A stretch of DNA of 23,465 nt from Entamoeba histolytica HM-1:IMSS (taxonomy: Eukaryota; Evosea; Mastigamoebida; Endamoebidae), in the NCBI RefSeq assembly GCF_000208925.1, contig NW_001915103.1, positions 1 through 23,465 of the forward strand, written 5' to 3'. The notes below the pieces were generated by a model. That model had not been told where the DNA came from and did not search any database. It was given only the letters and a program-made list of their open reading frames with translations. How positions within the stretch are numbered: the first letter of the stretch is position 1; the number at the start of each line of letters is the position of its first letter. The translations under genes were made by a program, and so were the position numbers. Positions 7,731 through 17,301 of this stretch are shown piece by piece.

Positions 7731-10700
7731 ATGAGTAGTGAAGAAGACAACCAAAATCTCGTTAAATGCGCAGAAGAAATTTGTGAAGTATTTGCTGATA
7801 GTGTATCATCTCTTGTTTTAATGCTTGTTGCTTTACAAGAGAAAAATAAACCACCAAGACCAGAGATGCAAATGTCTATTCAAAGTGTTGCTGAGCAATC
7901 TGACAATATTGGACAAATTGCAAAGGACCTTGCAGAAGAAGATTATGAAGAGTATCCTGATATTCAAAAAGAAATTCTTGACGCAGCTGAGGAAGTATTT
8001 ACTGGATCAAGTGATTTAACTCAAGCAGCCAATAACCTTAAAACATCTAACTTAAAAGAAGGTTATCAACAACTTGTTGATGGATGTAGAATTTGTGGAA
8101 CTAATTGTATTAAATTGTTACAAATTGTCTATGGAGCTACATTTAAGAAACTTGCAGCTGAACAAGAAAAAATGAGAGAGCTTGCAGAACAAATGGATAC
8201 TAAATTAGTTGATGAAGATCCACAACGATTTGCAGATATTGCAGGAGATTTATGTTCAGCAGGTTTACAAATTGCTGAAGATATGAGAACACAAGCTGAT
8301 GGAGAAGCAGTTCCATCAGATAAAGCTGAGATGCAAGAACTTGCTGATAATATTGAGAAGTATTCAAATGAACTTCTTGATACAGTTAATGCATATCTTG
8401 AAGATCCAGATAATGAAAAGTTAAGAGTTGAAATGGAAGAAGCTAAAGAAAGATTAATGAAAGAAATGGAAAAGGCTAAAGAAAGAGTTGCTAAAAGTCA
8501 AGAAATTGTTAAAAAACAACAAGAAGCTCTTAACGCACAAACAGCCGCACAAAATGCTAGTATTGATGAAAAAATAAAGAACTCAAAACCAATTGTTCCA
8601 AAAGAAGAACAAGTAAAAACAGGACTTTCTGTATTAGAAAACTTAGATAAAGCTGGAGAAGCAGTCTTTTGGAATAATCCAAAAGATTTTGTTTCATCAA
8701 CTAATGAAAATATGCAAGAAATTCCAAAATTTGTAGATGGAAGAATTGCTGATGCTAGAAATGAAAAGAACCCAGAAAAAGAGGAAGAAGCAAAAAAAAT
8801 TAAAGAAGATTTCCAAACATTTGTAGATAATGCTAAAACTGCATTTTCAGAACCAGAAAATGATGCTAAGAAAGAAGCAGCAATTCAATCATATAAAGAA
8901 GATAGAGCAAGAATTGTTAAAGAATTACAAGAACTTGGAGTAGAAGATATTCCAGAACAACCACAAGTTGAAGAAGCTACATTTGATATAGAAGATGAAA
9001 GTATTATTGCCAATAGTGAACAAGCACTTAAGACTATGCCAAAAGATAAATTAGATAAATTAAAGAATACTTATAAACAAATAGAAGCAATGGAATATGC
9101 AGTAGATAATGGAGATAATAATGCATTTATTTCTAATGCTAAACCTGTTATTAATGATGTTCAACAAGCAGCACAAATAATGAACCAAGAAGCAGTTAAA
9201 AATAAAGATGTTAAGAAAAAGAAAATTGCAGAGAATCTTAGTGAAGATCTTGCACCATCAATTAATGATTCTAAAGCATCACTTGTTGATAAAGAAAATA
9301 AAGCCAAAAAGGAAAAGGCTAAACAAAGTTTAGAAAAATTAAAAGAAGATGTTGTTGATGCTCTTGTTGTTGAAGGAATTACTAAGAAACAAGCTGAAAA
9401 AGCACTTTCTGAAAAAGAAAGAAATGAAGAATTAATTAAAGAACTTTTAACTATGAAGCAAGCAGCTGTTGAAATGCAAGATGCCGTTAATAATAAAAAT
9501 ACAGGTGCATTAGCTAAAAATGCTAAAGAAGCATTAACAGCAACAAAAGCCACTGTTCCAAAAATGAAAGAAACAGCACAAAAACAAAAGGAACCATTAC
9601 TTGATGCATATGCTGATAATATTCAAAGAAAATTAGTTCCAGCTATTAATGATTCCAATACATTTATTAAGGATTCAAAAGATGAGAAGAAAGCAGAACA
9701 AGCTAACAAGGCTATTACTGAATATATTGAGGCAATTGATGATGCATTGAGAGAATGTAAAGCAACACCAGATGAAATGCAAGTTGCAGTTAAAGTAAAA
9801 GAAGACAGTGAAGTTACAAAGAAAGCAGAGAAAACAAAAGAATGTACTAAGAAAGCAAGAGATTGTTTATTTAATGGAGATTTAGATGAATTAGAAGATG
9901 CAATGGCAGAACTTGATGGAGCACAAGATGAGATGTTAAGAACTATGATTGAAGATGCTAAAAAGAGTGGAAGAAAAGATGATGTCAAAAAAATTAAAGA
10001 CACTAAAGAAGAATATGAAAAAGCTTCAGAAGAGGTTAAAAAAGCTAAAAAAGATCCAAAAGATAAAGAACAAAGACAAAAAGCATCAGAAAAATTAAGA
10101 AAATATCAAGAAACCCTTGATAAAATAATGGAAGATGAAGGTAAACCAATAAAAGAAACAGAAAAAACACAAAACAAAGTTGATGAAGATTTAGAATTAT
10201 TGAGAGAGGGAATTGAAAATGTTGATAGTGAGAAAGTGAAAGAAGCAAATAACAAATTAACAAAAGATTTTGAAAAATATAAAGCTGAAAAAGAAAAAGA
10301 GGGACAAAATGTTGATGATGTTTTAATTCCTGTTAAAGAGGCACAAGCCGCTGCTGTTACTGCTGCTCGTGATCCAAAGAATATTATTAAAAGAAAGAAG
10401 GCTGTTGATTCAATTAAAAAATGTAGAAATAAATTATATAACAAACCAGAAGAAGTTAAATCAGATGAAAAACAAAGCAAAGAAGATCTAAAAGAGATTG
10501 AAGAAATTGAGGAACTTGCTGATTCAATTATTCTTAATGATGATGAAGAGGCACGTCTTTTAATTGAAGAAATTGCAAAAGCATCAAGAAGAGTTGCAGA
10601 AGCACTTGAAGAAGAAAATGAAGAAAAACTTAAAAGTGCATTAGAAGAGCTTGAAAAGAAAAAGAAGATGAAGGATAATGTTATCAATAAAGCAATTGAA

Positions 10701-12692
10701 AGATGCCCAGAGGAGGATAGAAAGTTATTAAAACAATCAAATGAAAAAATAGATAAATTAAGTGAAGAACAAATTGAATTAGCTAAACAAGCATTAGAAG
10801 ATGGTAATATGAAAGAAAAAGCATCAAAAGCTAAGAAGAATTCTGGAGAAACATCTAAAGTTGCACAATCCATGAAACCAATGTTAGGTAAAACAAGTGA
10901 AATAAAAGCAGAAGAATCATCTAAAGCTATTTTAGATGATTGTAAATTAGCAGAAAAACTTGCAAAAGAACCAAATGAACGATTAGCTAAAGAATTAAAG
11001 AAAAAATTAGCTAAAGACGTTGAGAATTATGAAAATGCTATTAAAGATATGATTGAAAATGCAGATATTACTCCAGAGGAAAAAGAAGCTCTTTTGAAAA
11101 ATCTTGAAGAAGTTAAAAAGAAGGCTAAAGAAGTTGATAGTAATTTAGATAAACTTATAAAGAATCCAAAAGATAAACAAGCACAAGAAGACTTAATTAA
11201 GTCAGCTAAAGAATTGAATGAGTCTGTCAATAAGATGAATGATAACTTTGATGTTGAGCCAAAAGCAAAATGCAAGAAAACAGAAAGAGTACTTGATAAA
11301 TGTAAAGAAGCAGTTCTTTGTAAAGATAAGGAAGAAGGTAATAAGGCATTGAATGAATTAGATAAACAATACGAAGAATTAATGAAGTCAATTGATGAGG
11401 CAATTGCCAAAGAAAAGGATGCAAAGAAAAAGAAAGAATTAGAAGAGGCTAAGAAAAAAGTACAAGAATCAATTGCAGAAGCTAAAAAAGCTACCAAAAA
11501 AGCACTTGATACAAATAATGATGAAGATATTCTTGATTGTGAAATTGCATGTGATTCAGCTAAAGCTGATGTTGAAAAGTTAAAAGAAAAATTAAAAGGA
11601 GGAAAGACTAAAGGTAGTAAAAAATCATCTGTTGCTGATAGAATGAAATATCTTGCACATGCCAGAAAAGCAATGAAAGATAAAAACTTTGCTATGGCTC
11701 GTGACGACCTTCAAAAATTGAAAAAATTATTGACTGATGCATTAGATGATCCTGAGTTAGATGAAGAAACTAGAAATCAAATTGAAGACCTCATTAGCAA
11801 AATTGATTTTGCATTAGAAGACATTGAACATGCCGAAGAGAATGGAACTCTTTCAGAAATTAATGATATGGTAGCACATTTGAATGACTTAACTGGAAAT
11901 GATATTACAGAACAAGCTAAAGCTAAATCAAAGGCTAGAGGAATTGCTGCAAGAGCTAGAGGAGGAAAGAAAACTAATCTCTCTAACCTTGTTAAAGGAT
12001 CACGTGATCTTGCTAATAAAATGAAAGGACTTAAATTCAATGTTAAAGATGAAGCACATGAAAATATGGATGGACTTAGTGATCAAGCTAAAGCTGCTCT
12101 TGAATTAAATGATCTCTTAGATAATATGTCTGATGGAGTTGATCTTGATGGTATGTTAGGAAGTATGACAGTTGATGAAGAACCAGCTGAACCACCAAAG
12201 AATGAGTTAGAGTCTCAAATTAATTCTGTTGCTGATTTAATTAAACAAACTGCTGCTGAAGAGTCAAAACCAAAAGCTACTGGTAAAACAAAAGAAATTG
12301 CAAAAGCCGAGATGCCAGCTGTTTGTGGAGATATTGCTGTCCATTTCAGAGAACTTGCAAAACATGCATCATGTGCTAATAAAGAAGGTATTATTGTTGA
12401 AGGTAGAACAATTGCAGCTGCTATTGGACAATTCTGTAAAGAGCTTCAAAAGGCTCAGCCAATTTGTAAAGATCCAAGAACTGCTGATGATATGGCTCGT
12501 TCACTTCAAGCATTAAGAAATCTTTCTACACAACTTAAGATTGTCTGCTCAGTTAAAGCTGCTACAGTTGGAAAAGGTGATACTGAAGGTGATAATCAAC
12601 TTATTGCTATTTGTCAAAATATTGGAAATAATATGAAAGGTGGTATGGAAACTCTTGCTGTTGCAAATAGAACTAAGCTTCTTAAAAACTAA
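7731..12692 (+). CDS. Giant helical protein with vinculin/talin-like ends and a charged coiled-coil centre
   Basis: The 1653-residue protein has no signal peptide or membrane span, so it is cytosolic. Residues 1-140 look like a vinculin/alpha-catenin helical bundle: SIQSVAEQSDNIGQIAKDLA, ILDAAEEVFTGSSDLTQAANNL, then YQQLVDGCRICGTNCIKLLQ, similar in pattern to vinculin's 'YLIDGSRGILSGTSDLLL' helix. Residues 200-1480 are Lys/Glu/Asp-rich amphipathic helix with recurring 'AKK/EEAKK' heptads and few aromatics or prolines. Residues 1495-1653 return to a low-charge bundle (VCGDIAVHFRELAKHA, GRTIAAAIGQFCKELQKA, LKIVCSVKAATVGKGDTEGD, NQLIAICQNIGNNMKGGMET), like talin-rod, I/LWEQ or vinculin-tail helices. 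A role linking actin to membranes or adhesion plaques is inference. The ATG at 7731 is the first in frame and follows a purine-rich leader. The reading frame is intact for 5 kb. Homology could be convergent helix composition. Confidence 0.6.
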   Translation: MSSEEDNQNLVKCAEEICEVFADSVSSLVLMLVALQEKNKPPRPEMQMSIQSVAEQSDNIGQIAKDLAEEDYEEYPDIQKEILDAAEEVFTGSSDLTQAANNLKTSNLKEGYQQLVDGCRICGTNCIKLLQIVYGATFKKLAAEQEKMRELAEQMDTKLVDEDPQRFADIAGDLCSAGLQIAEDMRTQADGEAVPSDKAEMQELADNIEKYSNELLDTVNAYLEDPDNEKLRVEMEEAKERLMKEMEKAKERVAKSQEIVKKQQEALNAQTAAQNASIDEKIKNSKPIVPKEEQVKTGLSVLENLDKAGEAVFWNNPKDFVSSTNENMQEIPKFVDGRIADARNEKNPEKEEEAKKIKEDFQTFVDNAKTAFSEPENDAKKEAAIQSYKEDRARIVKELQELGVEDIPEQPQVEEATFDIEDESIIANSEQALKTMPKDKLDKLKNTYKQIEAMEYAVDNGDNNAFISNAKPVINDVQQAAQIMNQEAVKNKDVKKKKIAENLSEDLAPSINDSKASLVDKENKAKKEKAKQSLEKLKEDVVDALVVEGITKKQAEKALSEKERNEELIKELLTMKQAAVEMQDAVNNKNTGALAKNAKEALTATKATVPKMKETAQKQKEPLLDAYADNIQRKLVPAINDSNTFIKDSKDEKKAEQANKAITEYIEAIDDALRECKATPDEMQVAVKVKEDSEVTKKAEKTKECTKKARDCLFNGDLDELEDAMAELDGAQDEMLRTMIEDAKKSGRKDDVKKIKDTKEEYEKASEEVKKAKKDPKDKEQRQKASEKLRKYQETLDKIMEDEGKPIKETEKTQNKVDEDLELLREGIENVDSEKVKEANNKLTKDFEKYKAEKEKEGQNVDDVLIPVKEAQAAAVTAARDPKNIIKRKKAVDSIKKCRNKLYNKPEEVKSDEKQSKEDLKEIEEIEELADSIILNDDEEARLLIEEIAKASRRVAEALEEENEEKLKSALEELEKKKKMKDNVINKAIERCPEEDRKLLKQSNEKIDKLSEEQIELAKQALEDGNMKEKASKAKKNSGETSKVAQSMKPMLGKTSEIKAEESSKAILDDCKLAEKLAKEPNERLAKELKKKLAKDVENYENAIKDMIENADITPEEKEALLKNLEEVKKKAKEVDSNLDKLIKNPKDKQAQEDLIKSAKELNESVNKMNDNFDVEPKAKCKKTERVLDKCKEAVLCKDKEEGNKALNELDKQYEELMKSIDEAIAKEKDAKKKKELEEAKKKVQESIAEAKKATKKALDTNNDEDILDCEIACDSAKADVEKLKEKLKGGKTKGSKKSSVADRMKYLAHARKAMKDKNFAMARDDLQKLKKLLTDALDDPELDEETRNQIEDLISKIDFALEDIEHAEENGTLSEINDMVAHLNDLTGNDITEQAKAKSKARGIAARARGGKKTNLSNLVKGSRDLANKMKGLKFNVKDEAHENMDGLSDQAKAALELNDLLDNMSDGVDLDGMLGSMTVDEEPAEPPKNELESQINSVADLIKQTAAEESKPKATGKTKEIAKAEMPAVCGDIAVHFRELAKHASCANKEGIIVEGRTIAAAIGQFCKELQKAQPICKDPRTADDMARSLQALRNLSTQLKIVCSVKAATVGKGDTEGDNQLIAICQNIGNNMKGGMETLAVANRTKLLKN

Positions 12693-12820
12693 TCTAAATC
12701 ATCTTTATTTTATTTATTTGTAATGTTTCAATTGAAAAAGAAGAGATAGACATTTTTCAATACTAAGGAATATATTAGTTTATATTATGTTTATTATTAT
12801 TTTGTAATATTTTTGAGTCT

Positions 12821-13440
12821 TGAAAAGAAAAAATAAATAAGAATATACAAGAGAATGAATATAAATAGCAGTAAATTGGATAGTATGAATAATAAATAAA
12901 ATACAGCGAAAAAGTTAATTAAAAGAGAAAGAAAAAAAAAATAAATAATATAATAGTAGTAAAAATAACAGCAATAAGAAATGTAGAATATTATCAAAGA
13001 ATGAAATGAAAGTGAAATAAGCGAATATGAAGAAAGAAATTAAAAAAAAAAATAAGAAAAGAAATAATGATATAGAACAAGATGTGTAATTAATCCAAAA
13101 TAAAAAGACAATGGAAAAACTTCAAGAAGAACAGAAAGAATTGAAAAGAAGAAGATAAAAACAATATTCAAAAGAAAGAAATAAAACAAAAATAAAATGA
13201 ATGGTTTTGATGAAATAGATTAAATATAATGGAAAGTATTTGAAGAAAAGAAATAGGATAAAATGATATAAAAAAATAAGCAATTAATAGTTTCAATAAA
13301 TAACTTAATACATACAAAGAAAAATAAATTAATAAAGTTTTTAAAAAATGAAATTAAACCCAAAAATAATAAAAAAACATTGTAATTAAAAATACGATGT
13401 ATGTCATAGACTATTAGTTCAACAAAAGACACTCAGTAGA
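12821..13440 (+). pseudogene. Possible decayed Lys/Glu-rich coding remnant
   Basis: Several adjoining stretches read as charged peptide with sparse stops, for example RIYKRMNINSSKLDSMNNK, KKCRILSKNEMKVK, then KKTMEKLQEEQKELKRRR near 13107-13156, and MYVIDY followed after a TAG by FNKRHSVDLITK near 13398-13455. Stops include TAA, so the evidence for former coding is weaker than at 2905-3276. The style (A-rich, coiled-coil-like) is similar to that element, and the two could derive from one family. The alternative is a strand-biased low-complexity spacer. Confidence 0.3.
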
Positions 13441-13923
13441 TCTAATAACAAAGTAGCTTTTTTTCAATAAAGAAAAGAATAATAGATAAACGAATCAAAT
13501 AACACTTAATTAACTAATTTTTATTAAATTTTATTATAACTATATTATATAAATTTACTATTTCTTTATTTCTTCTTTTGAATGTTTCTTTTCTTTATCT
13601 CTTTAAATTCTTCTTTTCTTTATTATTCATGTTTTATTGAACTTATTGAATTTATACACCAATACTTTTATAATATTGAGTGAGTGGTATTTCAAATAAT
13701 TAAAATTTTTAAGATAGTTTAAAGAGAAAAAAAAGAAATAGAATTAAGTTAGTTAGAGTGAAGTTGAAGTAAAATTTAATCAACTAAATTCACGTAATGA
13801 CAGATAATGAGACACATAAAGGATTGAATAGTAAAGTTATGATTCAAAAATAGTTTTATTTGAATAAAAATACAAAAGTATCATGAAAATTCTGATTAAT
13901 ATACTTTTAAACCCTCAAAAGTA

Positions 13924-13928
13924 GAACT
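13924..13928 (+). promoter_or_regulatory. GAACT box with TATA-like run before the 79-residue gene
   Basis: GTAGAACTCC is followed by ATTATATAAAGTA and then the ATG at 13944. The GAAC core lies 15 bases before the start codon, supporting the small gene as real. Confidence 0.4.
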
Positions 13929-13943
13929 CCATTATATAAAGTA

Positions 13944-14183
13944 ATGGATAGTGATAGATCTATTGTTACACCAATTTTAATTCCTTCAAGCCCTACTTTA
14001 AATTCACTAGAAGACTCTGACTCTGAGAAAGTATTGTTATTAGAACAATATTCAAAAAGGGAAAGACAAAGTTGCTTATTTTATGCACCTAAAACAGTGT
14101 TTATATCAATGTCAATACTTGTATTTCTTACATCCATTGCCATTTTCAGTGTTGTTATTCTTTATACATTGAATCTGTTGTAA
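13944..14183 (+). CDS. Small single-span membrane protein, 79 residues
   Basis: I do not recognise the family. The N-terminal 40 residues are polar and Ser/Asp-rich (SDRSIVTPILIPSSPTLN, then LEDSDSE), followed by a basic, Cys-containing patch (KRERQSCLF). One hydrophobic span lies at about 52-76 (VFISMSILVFLTSIAIFSVV), with only three residues after it. There is no N-terminal signal peptide, so it would be a tail-anchored or type II protein with the polar part in the cytosol. A membrane-proximal cysteine could be acylated. It has a promoter-like GAACT box, and MOB1 follows on the same strand 143 bases on. The frame length alone would not prove a gene; the clean single-span layout and upstream box make it likely. 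Confidence 0.55.
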   Translation: MDSDRSIVTPILIPSSPTLNSLEDSDSEKVLLLEQYSKRERQSCLFYAPKTVFISMSILVFLTSIAIFSVVILYTLNLL

Positions 14184-14326
14184 TTTACTAATATCCTAAA
14201 ATTAAAAATTTCCTTTTTATTCAAATGAATAAGAAACTTCAATCTCTTGAAAGAATTTTTCTTTTAGACATTTCTAAAAAAAAGAAAAGTTCATCTAAAA
14301 AAATTAAATTCATTGTGAAAAGTTAA

Positions 14327-14971
14327 ATGTTTGGACGAAAGAAGATTGTTACGATGAAACCTATCAAAAAATTACCACATGGAACAGTTAGACATGAACT
14401 TCACATAAAAATTAAAGATGGAGTTAATAAAGGAGATATTCTTCATGCTGTTAAATGTCCACCTGGACAAAATATTAATGATTGGGTTGCTGTTAATTGT
14501 TTTGACTTATTTAATGAAATTAATTTAACTTATTCATCTATTACTGCTTTATGTACTACAACAAGATGTCCTGTAATGAATGCTGGTCCTAAAATGGAAT
14601 ATGTTTGGATTGAAAATAATAAGTCAGTAAAATTAAGTGCTCCAGAGTACTGTGAAAAGTTATTTACATGGGTTCAAAATTGTTTTGATGATACTTCTAT
14701 TTTTCCAGCTGAATTTACAAGTAAACCACCAAAACAATTTGCAGAAACAGTAAGGAAAATATTCAAACGATTATTTAGAGTATATGCTCATATGTTTTAT
14801 AATCATATGGAACATTTAGAACAACTTGGTATTCAAGGAATTGCTCTTCGAGGATTTAAACATTTTTATGCATTTTGTCGTCAATATAAAATGTTAGGAA
14901 AAGAAGATGTTGTTCCTTTACATTCTCTTGTTGAAGACTTAGATAAAGAATTTGGGTTCAAATCTTTGTAA
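14327..14971 (+). CDS. MOB1-family kinase activator (Mps one binder)
   Basis: MOB proteins bind and activate NDR/LATS kinases in the Hippo/mitotic-exit network and affect cell division and polarity. The 214-residue protein covers the whole MOB fold. The N-terminal region (GDILHAVKCPPGQNINDWVA) matches the 'aV.lP.ged.neWlA' helix. The Zn site is intact: Cys76 and Cys81 in CTTTRCPVMNAGPKMEYVW, and His155 and His160 in YAHMFYNHMEHL, with the usual C-X4-C and H-X4-H spacing. FKHFYAFCRQYKML and PLHSLVEDL near the C-terminus are also typical. Length is normal (about 210-220). The first ATG is used, after an AAATTCATTG Inr-like leader. The N-terminal activation segment is shorter than in human MOB1A, beginning directly near KPIKKLPHGT. 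No breaks were seen. Confidence 0.93.
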   Translation: MFGRKKIVTMKPIKKLPHGTVRHELHIKIKDGVNKGDILHAVKCPPGQNINDWVAVNCFDLFNEINLTYSSITALCTTTRCPVMNAGPKMEYVWIENNKSVKLSAPEYCEKLFTWVQNCFDDTSIFPAEFTSKPPKQFAETVRKIFKRLFRVYAHMFYNHMEHLEQLGIQGIALRGFKHFYAFCRQYKMLGKEDVVPLHSLVEDLDKEFGFKSL

Positions 14972-15016
14972 TTCAGTTTTTGAAAGTTCATTTTTAATGT
15001 TATAATAAACAGTCAT

Positions 15017-16438
15017 TTATTTATTTGTTATCACTTGGAGTTCAACGTCTGGAATAGATGCTTTCATTCTTTTCTTTTTAATTATTGCATAGATTATTGA
15101 CGATGTTGCAGTGATAATAATAAGTGCACCAAATATTGCAGTACAAATCAAAAGCCAAATATTATATGATTGAGGTACTTCATTTGTTTCTAAAAATTAG
15201 TCATATTCATTTTACAAATTAAAATATTACAAACCATACATTTGAATATGTAAGTTACATGTTGTAGCATTTGTTGAAGATGCTTTTACTCTATATGTTT
15301 GACTACTTTTTCCATAAAATGAAGCAGAACAAAACCCATTTCCTCGTTCTGTATTATATGTTAATGTTTGTTCTTTTACACAATCAAGTGTTGACGTTAA
15401 AATAACATGACAATCCAAGTCTGTTGTTGGACATGCGTCAATGTAAATCATAAGATTATATCCATCCATTGTCATCCATAATCCTCTATGATAATTTCCA
15501 CTTGGGTCAATAGTAATAGGATCATCTTGTGCAATAGTAGTACTAATGGTTTGAGGTAGAACAGTCTTTCTTGGGTTCTGACAAAAGAACTGTTTTTTGT
15601 ATGGGGTAATTTGAAGGAAATATGATCCAATTGACTTATGAACACTAGAAATGAAAATATAATACAAAGTATTATATGTTGTATTTAGTTGTAAGAACGA
15701 TAATCCATTTTCATTACAACCATTATAATCTTGTAATAAACATTTTTTTGATATAACTCCATTTGTTTCAGTAGCTTTCATTATTGTTATTAAAGTATCA
15801 AAATTACTAAAAGAGTTACATAAAGATATGTTGATTTGATTTCCATCTCCTTTAAATGTATACCAATAGCCATACTCATCATGAATACAATCTTCGTTAA
15901 CAGAAGGGTTAATAGAATTTATTTCATTTTCATGATAAAATGGGAGAGATTGAATATGAAAATAAGGTATATTTGTTAAATCTTCTTCTTTATATGATAA
16001 ATACTTATAATAAACAAAACATTAAAACTTACCAAAAAATAACAAACGATTGAAAAATAATAATGAAAAAGAAGATTGAACTTTTGAACAAATAAAAAAT
16101 GAATAATTTTTATCTGCTTCAACACTAAAACTATATCTTGAATAGATGCCACACCCACCACTTGAACGAGATTTATATATTAATTCATTATTGTTCCAAC
16201 AATTAATAATTTCATAAATATATGTTGCAATTGAACTTGTTGAGTCACAAGTAGAAATTACAATTTGCTGGTTGTTAGAGAGATGAATATTTGTTAAAAT
16301 ACCATAATATGGAACATCGTCAATATAAAGTGTATTGAAATTATAAACAGAAAAAGAAGATGGCAATGAGTTAATCAAAGTACCATTTTCACAGTTATTT
16401 GCATAAATAGTAGAAATAAATAACAACAACCAAACCAT
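15017..16438 (-). CDS. Type I membrane protein with three PPC-like Cys-containing modules, three exons
   Basis: Exons are 16048-16438, 15235-15987 and 15017-15189, giving 438 residues. It opens with a signal peptide (MVWLLLFISTIYA). Three extracellular beta-rich modules follow at about 16-130, 135-265 and 275-380. The second reads YWYTFKGDGNQINISLC, then FDTLITI, a C...C pair and TLYYIFISSVHKSIGSYFLQ, the order seen in bacterial pre-peptidase C-terminal (PPC) domains; the others are weaker versions. One span lies at about 393-417 (WLLICTAIFGALIIITATSS), then a basic stop-transfer KKKRMK and a 15-residue cytosolic tail. Many N-X-S/T sites are extracellular. Splicing is inferred from consensus ends and continuity of the protein. 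The exact intron 1 acceptor is one of three AAG sites 3 bases apart (G at 15988, 15985 or 15982). Ligand and function are unknown. Confidence 0.68.
15190..15234 (-). other. Second intron of the type I membrane protein gene
   Basis: On the minus strand it runs 45 nt from GTTTGTAATA to TTTTTAG. Removing it links phase-1 ends and adds the transmembrane span and cytosolic tail, which are otherwise cut off by an in-frame TAA just after the donor. Confidence 0.75.
15988..16047 (-). other. First intron of the type I membrane protein gene
   Basis: The donor is the consensus GTTTGTT (a GTAAGT 15 bases on is an alternative in the same phase), and the intron ends at an AAG. Removing 60 nt (or 63 or 66) joins the first module to an open frame that continues into the second module. 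Unspliced, the frame stops 12 codons after the donor. Confidence 0.6.
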
Positions 16439-16449
16439 TAACCATTTTA

Positions 16450-16454
16450 AGTTC
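16450..16454 (-). promoter_or_regulatory. GAACT box before the type I membrane protein gene
   Basis: AAAAGAACTTAAAATGG lies immediately upstream, 12 bases before the ATG at 16436-16438. An earlier ATG (out of frame, near 16442-16444) follows the box directly; it would give only a short peptide. Confidence 0.35.
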
Positions 16455-16530
16455 TTTTCTAAAAATGCGAATTTATTTGTATTACGTTTTATATAACAAA
16501 TAAAGTCAAACAATCAATTAAAACGACTCT

Positions 16531-17301
16531 TTAATTTTTTCTTGAATCATATCTTCTCTCTTCATAATAATTTTTTCGTCGCTCACGTGAATCAGAACGA
16601 CTTCGTTCTCTATAACTACTTCTTTGTCTACAGGAACGAGAATATCTTAAATTTGAAGTTGGAGGTCTTGAATGCTCACGTTGGTGATGGTCAGAATATT
16701 GAACAAACTTTTTAAGATCACTAAATGAAGTAAGACTGTCTTCATCAAGTTCATGAGAATTAGGCTGAGAAGTTCCTTTAAAAAATTCTAAAAGAGGTTT
16801 GTAATAAACTTGAGGAATTCGCGGAAGAATACACCCCTCGAATTTTGGTTCAAGAATTAAGTCTTTAACTAAACATTTTATTTGTTTTGTTTTTTCTCCA
16901 TGAAGAGATATGTTAACAACAGCACGATCATCAACAAACGGTTTAAGGTATGAGAGTAATAAATTGAATTGTATACTGTAACGTATTATTAATGCAGCAA
17001 TACACCTAACATATTTGTTTGAATGAGTACTCATCATTCTGATGTCATCTGGTGTTGGATTTAATTGAAATAATCTTAATAAAACACAAAAAGCGGTTGA
17101 AGGAGATGAACTGGATTTTTGGATATATGGGCTTATGTAATGAACATCATTTATAATAATATCAATAAGGTCTGAAATTGAATGAATTGAACCTAAAGTT
17201 TTAAACATATAATCAGAATGAGTAATATTTGTAAATAAAATAGAATCGATGTTCATTGTTCTTGTATTTCCTTGTGTTGGAAGTGTTTTTCCTTCACTCA
17301 T
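16531..17301 (-). CDS. PRP38-family pre-mRNA splicing factor with RS tail (PRPF38B-like)
   Basis: PRP38 proteins belong to the U4/U6.U5 tri-snRNP and are needed to activate the spliceosome. Residues 16-175 form the PRP38 domain: MNIDSILFTNITHSDYMFKT corresponds to 'mNlNpmIltNIl.S.Yfk', SPSTAFCVLLRLFQLNPT to 'vSTAFCLLykLFtLkLT', HSNKYVRCIAALIIRYS to 'h.dSpYIRalGfmYIRY', and GCILPRIPQVYYKPL to 'tLfPRIPvpvqk'. The PRPF38B pattern fits better than PRPF38A. The last ~55 residues are an Arg/Ser-rich tail (RSCRQRSSYRERSRSDSRER), as in metazoan homologues. The 256-residue length is compact. A nuclear location is expected. The ATG at 17299-17301 follows a GAACT box. Its presence agrees with the introns found in neighbouring genes. 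Confidence 0.88.
   Translation of the reverse strand: MSEGKTLPTQGNTRTMNIDSILFTNITHSDYMFKTLGSIHSISDLIDIIINDVHYISPYIQKSSSSPSTAFCVLLRLFQLNPTPDDIRMMSTHSNKYVRCIAALIIRYSIQFNLLLSYLKPFVDDRAVVNISLHGEKTKQIKCLVKDLILEPKFEGCILPRIPQVYYKPLLEFFKGTSQPNSHELDEDSLTSFSDLKKFVQYSDHHQREHSRPPTSNLRYSRSCRQRSSYRERSRSDSRERRKNYYEERRYDSRKN

Larger units (their letters stand above)
12693..13943. other. Gene-poor spacer with decayed purine-rich stretch
   Basis: This 1.25-kb stretch follows the vinculin-like gene. 12820-13440 is A/G-rich on the plus strand and may be a coding remnant (listed separately). 13490-13640 is T-rich. 13650-13940 is ordinary AT-rich DNA ending in the promoter of the 79-residue gene. No intact gene or RNA gene was found. 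Confidence 0.5.

Noticed and set aside
9161..11497. Long minus-strand open frames opposite the vinculin-like gene
   Set aside because: They are Ser/Phe/Leu-rich mirror images caused by the Glu/Lys-rich codons of the plus-strand gene.
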